This document shows, in pieces, positions 18,126-26,683 of a stretch of DNA of 64,000 nt. The DNA is from Butyrivibrio sp. (GTDB taxonomy: Bacteria; Bacillota; Clostridia; Lachnospirales; Lachnospiraceae), in contig JAFUYO010000011.1 in the NCBI GenBank assembly GCA_017470505.1, positions 25,230 to 89,229 of the forward strand. Reading direction: 5' to 3'. The notes under the pieces are model-generated. The model worked only from the letters and a program-made list of their open reading frames with translations. It was not told where the DNA came from and did no database searches. A program made the position numbers and the translations under genes. The first letter of the stretch is position 1; every line of letters begins with the position of its first letter.

Positions 18126-18160
18126 GTGACTGACAATTGTCAATGACAATTGTCAGTCAC
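18126..18160. repeat. 35-bp near-perfect palindrome
   Basis: GTGACTGACAATTGTCA at the left is mirrored by TGACAATTGTCAGTCAC at the right; only the central base breaks symmetry. Each half also contains TGACAATTGTCA, itself a perfect 12-bp palindrome. It could be a protein-binding site or a cruciform. No T run follows, so a terminator is unlikely. Confidence 0.65.
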
Positions 18161-18219
18161 ATAATTATAATTAACATTGAATCAAGAATACGTTGGTATG
18201 AATTTGCGGAATTCTCCAC

Positions 18220-18260
18220 AAAAAAAGGAACCCGCAGTTTTTTACTGCAAATTCCTTTTT
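18220..18260 (-). terminator. Intrinsic terminator of the AAA-ATPase gene
   Basis: GGAA-GCAGT arms at 18224-18238 pair with 18244-18258 around a loop of T/A. On the minus strand a run of seven T follows (18220-18226). It begins a few bases after the stop at 18265 and also has T's on the plus side. Confidence 0.75.
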
Positions 18261-18264
18261 AAAT

Positions 18265-19926
18265 CTATGCTCTCTCAATAACGCATGTGTGATGTTTATA
18301 ATCAGATTTATCCTTGGGACTATCCTTGTTATAGTTAATACCGATCAGTAACAGATTTCCCTTATAATGTTCAAGTCTTTCCGGATATTCTTTATTTTTT
18401 ATCTGGTCTAATGCTGTCTTGACATTCTTATCATATTTTAGCTCTATAAGAAGGGCGGGCTTCTCAGAATATTTCGGTGAAGGTAAATACACTATATCTG
18501 CATAACCTTTTCCGGAATCCAGCTCAAGTATGGTAGTATAGTATATCTGTGCTGCATAATACGCATACTGTATGGCATAGCTCAGGGCAGCCTCATCATT
18601 GTATGACTTATTTTCCGTTTGATCATGAGCTTTTTCTAAAATCTGAGCAACTCTTTCAGAATCACAGGACCAAGTAGCTTCTAAAAGAGTCTTTGACAAC
18701 TCCAGAGCTTTAAAAGCCTTAGTCCAATACTCCCCTTTTGTAGAGGACCTGAACTCATCAAGAATTTCTCTGTTGGGAATTGCGGCTTCTTTCGTTTCAT
18801 AATCGTATTTTAAATAACCAAGATTTATAAGAAGCGCAAAAACATCATCTCTGGATGAGAACGAAGTCATATCATTCTGATATGTTGATACATCTACCTG
18901 TACCGTACCTCCATCCATTAAAACAGTAACTTCATCCTTAAGTCCGGAATAATTCATATTAATGTACTTTGCTAACGCTTCATATGATTCAGTCTTATTC
19001 CAGTAGTTCTGTGTAAGACCGGTTTTTACTGCTTTTAGAACAGATAGCGGGCTGTAAATAGAATATTTCCTGGCATTTGGACTCTTTCCGGTCCTTTGCA
19101 CATGCTCATAATTAGGATCAGGAGGTATGATGTCGCTGACTTCATATCCATCATACCATTCTTTAATCTTATTATAATCTCTTCCATATTGCACACAGAG
19201 ATTCCTGACCTCGCTATCCGTAAAGCCTGTAAATTCAGCAAGCTGCATCGGTGAAATCATGGAATACTCATCAAACATATTAAGTGCAGAATGCTTTCCG
19301 TATTTTTTTATAGGCAATATACCTGTCATATAAGCCAACGCTACATAAGATTTGTCCTTTAGAAAATCACGCAAAAAATCAAGATATTTATTTTGTCCCC
19401 TGACATCATCTTTAGTTTCTCTGAAAATTGCATCCCATTCATCAATAACTATGACAAATGGTTGTCCGTTTTCCGAATAGATATCTTCCACTGTCTGAAT
19501 AAGATCTGTATCATCAAAAAAATCCACTCCCGGGTATGCTCTTTTTAAATCTCTTATAACAAGCTCCTGCATTTTGTTTAAAGCCTTATCAAAGTCCACG
19601 CCAGCTTTAAAAAAATCAGTCATGACCAGCCTGATTACGTTAAACCGGCCCAGATAAACATCCCATGGTTGCTTGCCTTCAGGAGTATTCACAATCTTAA
19701 GCCCCAAAAACAATTCTCTGGCATCATCATTTTTGCCATAATATGCACATATCATATCGGCCGCCATAGTCTTGCCAAAGCGCCTCGGTCTTGATACACT
19801 GACATATTTTTGCTTGGTCTTTACTACAGTATTCAGGAATAGAATCATCTCAGATTTATCCACATAAATCTGAGAATTTAAAGCCTCCCTAAATAGTTGA
19901 TTGTCAGGATTCAAATACTTTCCCAT
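18265..19926 (-). CDS. AAA-ATPase-like / PD-(D/E)XK nuclease superfamily protein
   Basis: From ATG 19926 the protein has 553 residues; GGAGT lies upstream, and an ATG at 19950 is less likely. The N-terminus is the AAA-ATPase_like domain (PF09820 type): NSQIYVDKSEMI, Walker A-like SRPRRFGKTMAADMI (about 48-62) and Walker B FVIVIDEWDAIF (about 148-159). The C-terminus carries the nuclease-like core GYADIVYLP and PALLIELKYDKN (about 495-520), with D, E and K of a PD-(D/E)XK site. The family is very abundant in gut Clostridia and Bacteroidetes, often in many copies, and its function is not established. The gene is visibly more AT-rich than its neighbours and adjoins a 154-bp repeat element, both consistent with transfer. 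Confidence 0.85.
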   Translation of the reverse strand: MGKYLNPDNQLFREALNSQIYVDKSEMILFLNTVVKTKQKYVSVSRPRRFGKTMAADMICAYYGKNDDARELFLGLKIVNTPEGKQPWDVYLGRFNVIRLVMTDFFKAGVDFDKALNKMQELVIRDLKRAYPGVDFFDDTDLIQTVEDIYSENGQPFVIVIDEWDAIFRETKDDVRGQNKYLDFLRDFLKDKSYVALAYMTGILPIKKYGKHSALNMFDEYSMISPMQLAEFTGFTDSEVRNLCVQYGRDYNKIKEWYDGYEVSDIIPPDPNYEHVQRTGKSPNARKYSIYSPLSVLKAVKTGLTQNYWNKTESYEALAKYINMNYSGLKDEVTVLMDGGTVQVDVSTYQNDMTSFSSRDDVFALLINLGYLKYDYETKEAAIPNREILDEFRSSTKGEYWTKAFKALELSKTLLEATWSCDSERVAQILEKAHDQTENKSYNDEAALSYAIQYAYYAAQIYYTTILELDSGKGYADIVYLPSPKYSEKPALLIELKYDKNVKTALDQIKNKEYPERLEHYKGNLLLIGINYNKDSPKDKSDYKHHTCVIERA

Positions 19927-19953
19927 TGTAATTACTCCATTCCATTTCAATCA

Positions 19954-20107
19954 GGCACTGTAAATAAATAACTTCATAAAGATGCGCAGACAGAAATTTC
20001 ATGTGCAAGGTGGAGGAAGGAGTCGTAGCGGGCTACGGCGACTGACGACAACGTAGTCACATGGAAATTCAGACAAGCAGATTAGAAAGTTATTTGTTTA
20101 CAGTGCC
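19954..20107 (-). mobile_element. 154-bp inverted-repeat element, copy 1 (reverse orientation)
   Basis: The element is bounded by GGCACTGTAAAT at the left and its complement-like ACAGTGCC at the right, with 22-bp terminal inverted repeats (19954-19975 and 20086-20107). The core contains CGTAG-cggg-CTACG dyads. It is the reverse complement of copies at 22228-22381 and 55387-55540, and all three have the same length. The bases TTA directly after it (20108-20110) are the stop codon of the glgX-like gene. No transposase lies nearby, so MITE-like is the best description. Flanking triplets are TCA and TTA, so a target duplication is not proven. Confidence 0.85.
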
Positions 20108-22198
20108 TTACCTGCGCGCAATCAGAACTGCCGTCGACCTCGGGCCAAGAGTTACCGCATGCTGGTCCTTGGCGGCCTTCTCACTTCCCGGCGCATATGC
20201 CCTTTCATAGCTGTATGCGGCCGGATGCCACTTCATCCCATTAGGAACTATGGGCAGCTCGAAGGTGTGCTCCTCCCAGTGCGCATTTACCGCAACATAG
20301 ATAAAAGCATCCTCTTTCGTGCCGTACTTTTCGTGGTCCTCGGCGTACATAAAGGCAAAAGTAAGCGTAGGCTCACTGCGGATAAGTTCCCACGGCTTCA
20401 GTCCGTGAAAAGAGAGCTCGGGATAGCCCGTGCCGTTCTCTCCGGCGTCAAAGCGCCCTGCCCTTATGACAGGATGCGCCATACGCAGTGCTATGAGGTC
20501 CGCGACATAATCATGGATATCCCCATTCTGATTAAGTCTCCCCCAGTCAAGCCATGACACCTCGTTGTCCTGGCAGTAGGCGTTGTTATTGCCATACTGC
20601 GTGTTGGCAAACTCATCCCCCGAAAGGAGCATGGGGATGCCGCGGCTCAGTAAGAGGAGCGTGTTGAAATTCCTTATCTGGCGGATGCGAAGATCGTTTA
20701 CCTCACTATCAGTGGTCTCTCCCTCAACTCCGCAGTTCCAGCTTGCATTGTCATTTGCCCCGTCCCTGTTGTCCTCGCCGTTTGCCTCATTGTGCTTGTC
20801 GTTATATGAGACAAGGTCGTACATGGTAAAACCGTCGTGGCAGGTTATGAAATTGATCGAAGCCGACGGTCCCCTCCCTCCGTAGAGGTCGTCGGATCCG
20901 CTTATCCTTGCGTACATCTCGGGCGCGCAGCCGCCCTCGCCCTTCACAAATCAGCGGAGACAGTCCCTGTACTTGCCGTTCCACTCAGACCAGCGGTTCC
21001 ATGACGGAAAGCTTCCAACCTGATAGAGGCCGCCAGCATCCCACGCCTCTGCTATGAGCCTGGTCTTTCCAAGAACCGCGTCATGGGCAATTGTCTCAAG
21101 AAGAGGCGGCGACATCATTGGCGCGCCGCTCTCATCCCTTGTGAGGATAGACGCGAGGTCAAACCTGAAGCCGTCCACGTGATAGGCAGATACCCAGTAT
21201 CTCAGACAGTCCAGGATATGGTTCCTGACAACGGCGTTGTTGCAGTTCATCGTGTTGCCGCAGCCGCTGAAATTGTAGTACCAGCCATCCGGCGTCAGCA
21301 GGTAATATGTGCGGTTGTCGATGCCCTTGTAGGATATCACAGGTCCCCTGTCGTCTCCCTCTGCCGTGTGATTGAACACAACGTCGAGGATTACCTCGAT
21401 TCCGTTTTTGTGGAGCTTCTTTATGGTGTTCTTGAGCTCATCCGCCTCCATTCCATAGGGTGCAGACGCAGCATACCCCGCCTTCGGTGCAAAAAAACCT
21501 ACCGTCGAATAGCCCCAGTAGTTGTATAGGCGCTTTCCATCTATCTCGCGGTAGTTCTCAAATTCATTAAATTCAAAAATCGGCATCAGCTCGATGCAAT
21601 TGACACCAAGCTCCTTCAGATACGGGATTTTCTCAAGAATCCCGCTGAACGTCCCCTTGTACTTCACATTGCTCGATTCATGCTTTGTGAAGCTCCTGAC
21701 ATGCATCTCATAGATGACGAGATCATTTTGGGGAATTTCAAGAGGTTTATCGCCCTCCCAGTCATAGTCCTCGCGTATTATCTGTCCGCGATGGACAAAA
21801 CTTCTTTCGCCATCATTTCGTTTTCCCCAGATGCTCCTGCCGGATATTGACCTTGCATAGGGGTCAAGCAGCACAACGTTTCTGTCAAAGCGCCGACCCT
21901 TCCCCGGGTCAGATGGCCCGTCAAATCTGTAGCCATACTCTATGCTCTCAATGTCAAGCCCGAAGACCATCATCGCGTAGACGTCGCCTACCCGAAACTC
22001 CTCAGGAAAAGGAATCTCCACAAATGGCTCCTCCTGCCCGTGGTGGTAAAGAACCAGTGTCGCGCCCGTGGCCTCCTTTGAAAAGACAGAGAAGTTCACT
22101 CCCCCGTCAGTTAGCGTTGCTCCAAACGGGAAAATCCTTCCGATGCGATACTCAAGATCTCCTATTGTATTTGTCGGAAAGCTGTCCACCAGTCTCAT
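20108..22198 (-). pseudogene. glgX: Glycogen debranching enzyme (GlgX/TreX type), interrupted by in-frame TGA
   Basis: Two open stretches in the same frame, 22198-20951 (415 aa) and 20947-20108 (279 aa), make one GH13 enzyme of about 695 codons, the normal length. They are separated by TGA at 20951-20953. The family would cut alpha-1,6 branches in glycogen or starch. The first part has the CBM48-like N-terminus (GRIFPFGATLTDGGVNFSVF), VILDVVFNHT, the nucleophile Asp in VDGFRFDLAS and the acid/base Glu in LIAEAWDAGG. The third catalytic Asp (TCHDGFTM) is only in the second part, so the truncated product should be inactive. The context RDCLR-stop-FVKGEGG suggests an arginine CGA changed to TGA. 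The gene is flanked by inverted 154-bp elements; it may be a recent pseudogene, a readthrough gene or a sequencing error. Confidence 0.85.
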
Positions 22199-22227
22199 TT
22201 TCGTCTCCCCATTAGTGAGGCACTTAA

Positions 22228-22381
22228 GGCACTGTAAACAAATAACTTCCTAATCTGCTTGTCTGAATATCCATGTGACTGCGTTGTCGTCAGTCGCCGT
22301 AGCCCGCTACGACTCCTTCCTCCGCCTTGCACATGAAATTTTTGTCTGCGCATCTTTATGAAGTTATTTATTTACAGAGCC
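22228..22381 (+). mobile_element. 154-bp inverted-repeat element, copy 2
   Basis: GGCACTGTAAAC starts the left 22-bp terminal repeat (22228-22249), and the right one (22360-22381) ends in ACAGAGCC. The core is nearly identical to copies 1 and 3. On the minus strand it contains GGCGGAGGAAGGAG, a strong ribosome-site-like sequence, and then an ATG that opens a 16-codon frame ending in the outer repeat. It lies between the glgX start and the receiver gene, opposite in orientation to copy 1. Confidence 0.85.
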
Positions 22382-22434
22382 TTAGCTCATTGCCTGCCGT
22401 CTGTGTCAGGTTTTCAGGATTTACGCCTCTCTCC

Positions 22435-23193
22435 TCACCTCTTAACCGACTCAAAAAAATCTCTCACTGACTTTAAGAGTTCTTCCTTTGGCATGGTCTT
22501 TAAAAAATACCCGTTGGGCTTTAGGGCGACTACATTCATGACGCTCTCCTTGTCCCCCTTGCCAGTGAGAAATATAACCGGAATGTCCTGTGTTGACGCT
22601 TCGCTCCGAATCATCTTAAGGACCTGCGGCCCGTTCGTCACCGGCATCTCGTAGTCGAGGAGGATAAGGTCCGGCTTGTTGGTAGCAAGATAGGTTATTG
22701 CCTGCATCCCGGAATTGACGATCACAACCCTGTACTCGGAATCGAGCCAGCTCTTTATAAGCGTCAGAAAAGTCGGATCGTCGTCAACAAGAAGGATTCT
22801 CTTTCTCCTTGAAAGCTCGTCGTTGGCATCCATGATCAGCTGCATATTCTCAGCGACGTTCCTGATATTAAGAGGTCTTTCGAAGTGCTCCTTGATGATG
22901 TCCTCCGGGATTATCCTGGTCAGAGTATTGTATTCCGCAGCATCACCAATCACGCAGAGAATCTTCTCCTTCTCTACGCACATATCCTTTAAGTAAACCA
23001 GCACATCGCTGATGTCCTCAACAAAGCTCCCGAGGTAAAAAAGAAACACAGTAGGGCTGTCCTTGTACTTCTCGAGCTCTGCAATCTTAGGGGCTGCGTT
23101 TATCACATTCATGTTCGCGTCCGTAAGTCCGTTTTCCAATGCGTTAACCATAAAAGTTGAGCCCTGACTTATCAGCAGTATTGACTTATCCAT
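22435..23193 (-). CDS. Response regulator receiver protein (two receiver-like domains, no output domain)
   Basis: From ATG 23193 (GGGAGG upstream) the protein has 252 residues. The C-terminal half is a full receiver: ILLVDDDPTF (acidic pair), phospho-acceptor Asp in LILLDYEMPVTNGP, Thr in PVIFLTGKG and a conserved lysine region near GYFLKTMP. The N-terminal half (SILLISQGSTFMVNAL to AENMQLIM) has the size and pattern of a receiver but lacks the acidic pocket, so it is degenerate. No DNA-binding or enzymatic output follows. It lies 54 bases after the FIST hybrid kinase and is probably its partner in a phosphorelay (inference). Confidence 0.85.
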   Translation of the reverse strand: MDKSILLISQGSTFMVNALENGLTDANMNVINAAPKIAELEKYKDSPTVFLFYLGSFVEDISDVLVYLKDMCVEKEKILCVIGDAAEYNTLTRIIPEDIIKEHFERPLNIRNVAENMQLIMDANDELSRRKRILLVDDDPTFLTLIKSWLDSEYRVVIVNSGMQAITYLATNKPDLILLDYEMPVTNGPQVLKMIRSEASTQDIPVIFLTGKGDKESVMNVVALKPNGYFLKTMPKEELLKSVRDFFESVKR

Positions 23194-23247
23194 CTGACCT
23201 CCCGAAAAAACTTTCATCAAAACTTTCATTTATGACCTGTAGCAGAA

Positions 23248-26200
23248 TTACTTCAGCAGATTGTTTATGCTCTCCCAGTCCGCCTTCCTTATGGCGTCAG
23301 AAAGGTTTCTTACAAGCTCTGCCATTCCGGGCGGAACTCTGTAGCCGCCCACATTATCAATTATATACTTGATACTGTCATAATCAAAGCTTCCGGCAAG
23401 CTCCCGGATTGAAGAAAGTGCCTCGGTAAGTGAACCTTCGTCCATCAGAGGCTTGTTCTGATCATCTTCTCCGGATTCTGCTCCCATTTTGCCCTTTATC
23501 GCATCAAAAACTTTTCTGTACTGCTCCAAAAGCTCCTGTGTCCTGTTGTCAATGGTTCCCTTGTCGCTCTCATCCCCTGCCTTCTCCATGCGCTCTGCAA
23601 AAGAGGCAAGCTTTAGAGCTCCTATTATCCTCGATGAACTCTTGAGTGCATGGACCTTAATGGTGTAATCAAGGATATTACCGTCTCTCCAGAACTTTTC
23701 TATCTGCCCGAGGTTCTCGCGCGCGGAATTGATATAGGACTCAACGGCACTCTTATATACTTCCAGTGACCCGCAGTTCTTAAGTCCCTCGGCAGTATCC
23801 ACATCCTCAACGCCCCTTAGAAACTCCAGCTCTCCAAGATTCCCGGCAGATGCAAAAGCATCTCCTTTTCCTGAAAAGCTGTCCGTAATGCCTGAAGTAT
23901 CGTCTTTTCCGGAATTACTGCCTTCTCTATCAGAGCTGCCACCATCGCCGTCACTTCCCTGCTCCTTACTCAAAGCGTCATCATCTTGAGCCGGCTTTAT
24001 CTTTTCCTCCGGCAGGAACTGCTGCATCAATGTCTCAAGCTTGTCAGACATGATAGGCTTTGTCAGATAGTCGTTAAAGCCAGCCGCGATATACTGCTCC
24101 CTCGCACCCGAGACCGCGTTGGCAGTAAGCGAGATAACGCAGGTGTCCTTGTTGGGATTGCCATCTTCAGCGCGCAGCCTTTCTATGGTCTCAATTCCGT
24201 CCATGCCGGGCATCCTGTGATCCAAGAAGATCATGTCGTACTTCTTTAGCCTTGTCTTTTCAAGACACTCCTCTCCGCCCGAAGCCTCATCTATCTTCAC
24301 AAGGGTCTTCTTCAGGAGCCCTTCAAATACCGTGATGTTCATCGGCGTATCGTCAACGACCAGGATCTCAGCGTCGGGCGCCGTGAATCTCTCGTGGTAG
24401 GTCTTCCTTGCAAGGAGCGCTCTCTCATATGCCTCCATGTAATCGCCCACCGGCTCCCACTTGACAACCCTCTGCCTCAATACGAAAAAGAAGTTGCTCC
24501 CCTCTCCGTAGGTGCTCTCAACTTCAAGAGTGCTCCTCATGAGATTCAAAAGCTGCCTCGTGATATTCAGTCCAAGGCCCGTCCCCTCAATATTTCTGTT
24601 CCTTTTTTCATCTACTCTCTGGAAGGCGGAAAAGAGCCTGCTCTGATCTTCTCTTTTTATCCCAATCCCGGTATCCCTTACAGATACGGTGAGGTCAATC
24701 TGATCATCCATGACTTTCTCCCAGGTGATCTTAAGAGTGACAGAGCCTTCTTCCGTGTACTTGACCGCATTGGTGAGTATGTTTGTTATGACCTGCTTGA
24801 TCCTGATCTCATCGCCGTTTAAGACACTTGGTATCGAGCTGTCGACATCCACGTTAACTTCCAGGTTCTTGGCTTCTGCCCTTGGCTTTATCATGTGGAC
24901 AAGGTCGTTTAAAACAGATGACAGGTCGTAGTCAACAGGAATGATATCCATCTTCCCTGCCTCGATCTTGGAAAAGTCGAGGATGTCATTGACAAGACTG
25001 ATCAGAGTGTTGCCTGCGATGTTGATGTTGTGGGCGTAGTCCAACGTCTGCGTCTCTTTGGACTCACGCAGTATCATCTCATCCATTCCAAGGATAGCAT
25101 TTATGGGCGTCCTGATCTCGTGGGACATGTTTGACAGGAAGCTGCTCTTGGCTTCATTTGCCGCATTCGCCTCCTTCACTGCCTCAACAAGCTCACCTGT
25201 CATTGCCTTCAAAAAGTGGGACAGCCTCTCGGAGAGAGGAACCTTCCCTTCATGATGATGATGTTCATTAGTCCTGAGTACCTGCGCCTGTGTCTCACCC
25301 GAGAGTCCCTCTCGCATTCCCACTGCAACAAGAGCGCTGTTTAATACGCCTCCCTGCCCTCTGTATCTGTATATCTCACCCATTCCGAGAACGATGTTCG
25401 GATTTTCAAGCCTTCCCTCATTGTAATACTGTATCTCCAGCTTGTAATCGTCCTGAAGGAAATTAAATCTGTTTCCGCAGATAACAAGAGTCAGCCTCTC
25501 GGCGCCGAAGGCGTCCATCCGAAGTGCCGCATTTTTGGTGCCGATAAGGATATCCTCGTGCTCGCCGTAGGAGAACCTCACCTTCTCATCGGGGTGGATA
25601 TCACCCTCTAAGTAGACCTCTCCGCTTGGCCCGTAATTTGACGGCGTCCTTCCGATATACGTCCCGTTCCTCTCGACAATAAGAGGAAACTCACTGATAT
25701 TCTGTACAAAATGTTCATTGGGCTCTACTCCGAGGTATTTCCTGTAGACATCTATTGCCTTTTGTCCGTCTATCGACCACAGGGTCGTAACGCCCTGCTT
25801 TTCAGACTCGCAGGCGCAGACATCCATATACCTTCCGATCGGCTCCCATCCAAAGAGATAATCCTCGTATACATAGAGCTCCTCTCCGCAGTAGATGGCT
25901 CCCGTTATGCCGGGAGTAAAGTTTTCATCCGCAATTACAAAGGCATCCTCATGTCCCACCGTCACAAAGCCGTCGAGGTACTTAAGAGAGTTTGCGCTGG
26001 CGATAGAGCCAAATATCGGCACTTCTTCAAGTTCCTCCGACAGTACATTTATAAACTCCGAGGAGGACGCTCTGATGCAGGCAAAGTAAATCTCAATACA
26101 CCTCACATCCTTCATCCCGGCTATGCGTTTTCGAAGCTCCCCTGCAAATTTGATTGCCTCCTGTGCCACGTTTTTTCCCTCTCTCTCAAGAGGCTTGTAA

Positions 26201-26487
26201 AAGAGCTCCGCCCGTGAATTTTCCATGGCGGTGAAGTTCATCACAATGCAGCTCTCCATCTTGAAAAAGGACGCGTACTGCACCGAGCTCATCCCTATGA
26301 TGACAAAATTCGGAAAGCTTTTTTTGAGGAGCGAAAGCGCTTCTGCAACATCACTTTCGGGAATGTTTCCAATGAAAACCTCGATAGTCCCGCTCTTGTA
26401 GTTGCCGTCATCAAAATAGCGCATGAGCTTATTTACAGCGCTTTTTAATTTAACAAGATTGGGTACCAGGACGTTTTTCTGAAGCAT
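23248..26487 (-). CDS. FIST-domain hybrid sensor kinase with receiver and Hpt domains
   Basis: A protein of about 1079 residues with a full phosphorelay. Residues 1-390 are FIST N and FIST C sensory domains (TIEVFIGNIPESDVAEAL; SLIVIER/RTPSN and RYRGQGGVLNSALVAVGMRE regions), a family proposed to sense small ligands such as amino acids. HisKA follows with the phospho-accepting His in FLSNMSHEIRTPINAI (about 460). HATPase_c has NILTNAVKYTEEG, DTGIGIK and GTGLGL. A receiver (ILVVDDTPMN, MIFLDHRMPGMDG) comes next, then an acidic Ser/Gly linker and a C-terminal Hpt with VHALKSSSR. There is no clear membrane helix, so the sensor is likely cytoplasmic. ATG 26487 is eight bases from AAGGAG; ATG 26493 is only two away. 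Confidence 0.9.
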   Translation of the reverse strand: MLQKNVLVPNLVKLKSAVNKLMRYFDDGNYKSGTIEVFIGNIPESDVAEALSLLKKSFPNFVIIGMSSVQYASFFKMESCIVMNFTAMENSRAELFYKPLEREGKNVAQEAIKFAGELRKRIAGMKDVRCIEIYFACIRASSSEFINVLSEELEEVPIFGSIASANSLKYLDGFVTVGHEDAFVIADENFTPGITGAIYCGEELYVYEDYLFGWEPIGRYMDVCACESEKQGVTTLWSIDGQKAIDVYRKYLGVEPNEHFVQNISEFPLIVERNGTYIGRTPSNYGPSGEVYLEGDIHPDEKVRFSYGEHEDILIGTKNAALRMDAFGAERLTLVICGNRFNFLQDDYKLEIQYYNEGRLENPNIVLGMGEIYRYRGQGGVLNSALVAVGMREGLSGETQAQVLRTNEHHHHEGKVPLSERLSHFLKAMTGELVEAVKEANAANEAKSSFLSNMSHEIRTPINAILGMDEMILRESKETQTLDYAHNINIAGNTLISLVNDILDFSKIEAGKMDIIPVDYDLSSVLNDLVHMIKPRAEAKNLEVNVDVDSSIPSVLNGDEIRIKQVITNILTNAVKYTEEGSVTLKITWEKVMDDQIDLTVSVRDTGIGIKREDQSRLFSAFQRVDEKRNRNIEGTGLGLNITRQLLNLMRSTLEVESTYGEGSNFFFVLRQRVVKWEPVGDYMEAYERALLARKTYHERFTAPDAEILVVDDTPMNITVFEGLLKKTLVKIDEASGGEECLEKTRLKKYDMIFLDHRMPGMDGIETIERLRAEDGNPNKDTCVISLTANAVSGAREQYIAAGFNDYLTKPIMSDKLETLMQQFLPEEKIKPAQDDDALSKEQGSDGDGGSSDREGSNSGKDDTSGITDSFSGKGDAFASAGNLGELEFLRGVEDVDTAEGLKNCGSLEVYKSAVESYINSARENLGQIEKFWRDGNILDYTIKVHALKSSSRIIGALKLASFAERMEKAGDESDKGTIDNRTQELLEQYRKVFDAIKGKMGAESGEDDQNKPLMDEGSLTEALSSIRELAGSFDYDSIKYIIDNVGGYRVPPGMAELVRNLSDAIRKADWESINNLLK

Positions 26488-26683
26488 AGACATTTCTCCT
26501 TAATCTATTGCAAATACTATATTTAATTTTATCTCTAAATCGCAAACACATAAATATTTATCCAATAAACTTTTTCTAAAGCATTGGCTTGCAGCCAAAA
26601 ATCTTTTTTCCTTTCTTTAACGTATGTTATACTTAGGAGATACAGACAACCTTTTACAGGAACACATAGAAAGTGATAAACCT

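Larger units (their letters stand above)
17943..18264. other. 322-bp non-coding region upstream of the zinc-ribbon cluster
   Basis: It holds the shared upstream block (17976-18018), probably the cluster promoter, a 35-bp near-perfect palindrome (18126-18160) and the terminator of the AAA-ATPase gene (18220-18260). I see no coding capacity. Confidence 0.65.

Noticed and set aside
19954-20107. IS6-family insertion sequence
   Set aside because: Only the first seven or eight bases of the tip are alike; there is no transposase and no 8-bp duplication.
20948-20956. Selenocysteine or Trp at the TGA in glgX
   Set aside because: No selenocysteine insertion hairpin is evident after the codon, the family has Arg here, and other genes in the window use TGA as stop (e.g. 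argH, ppx region).
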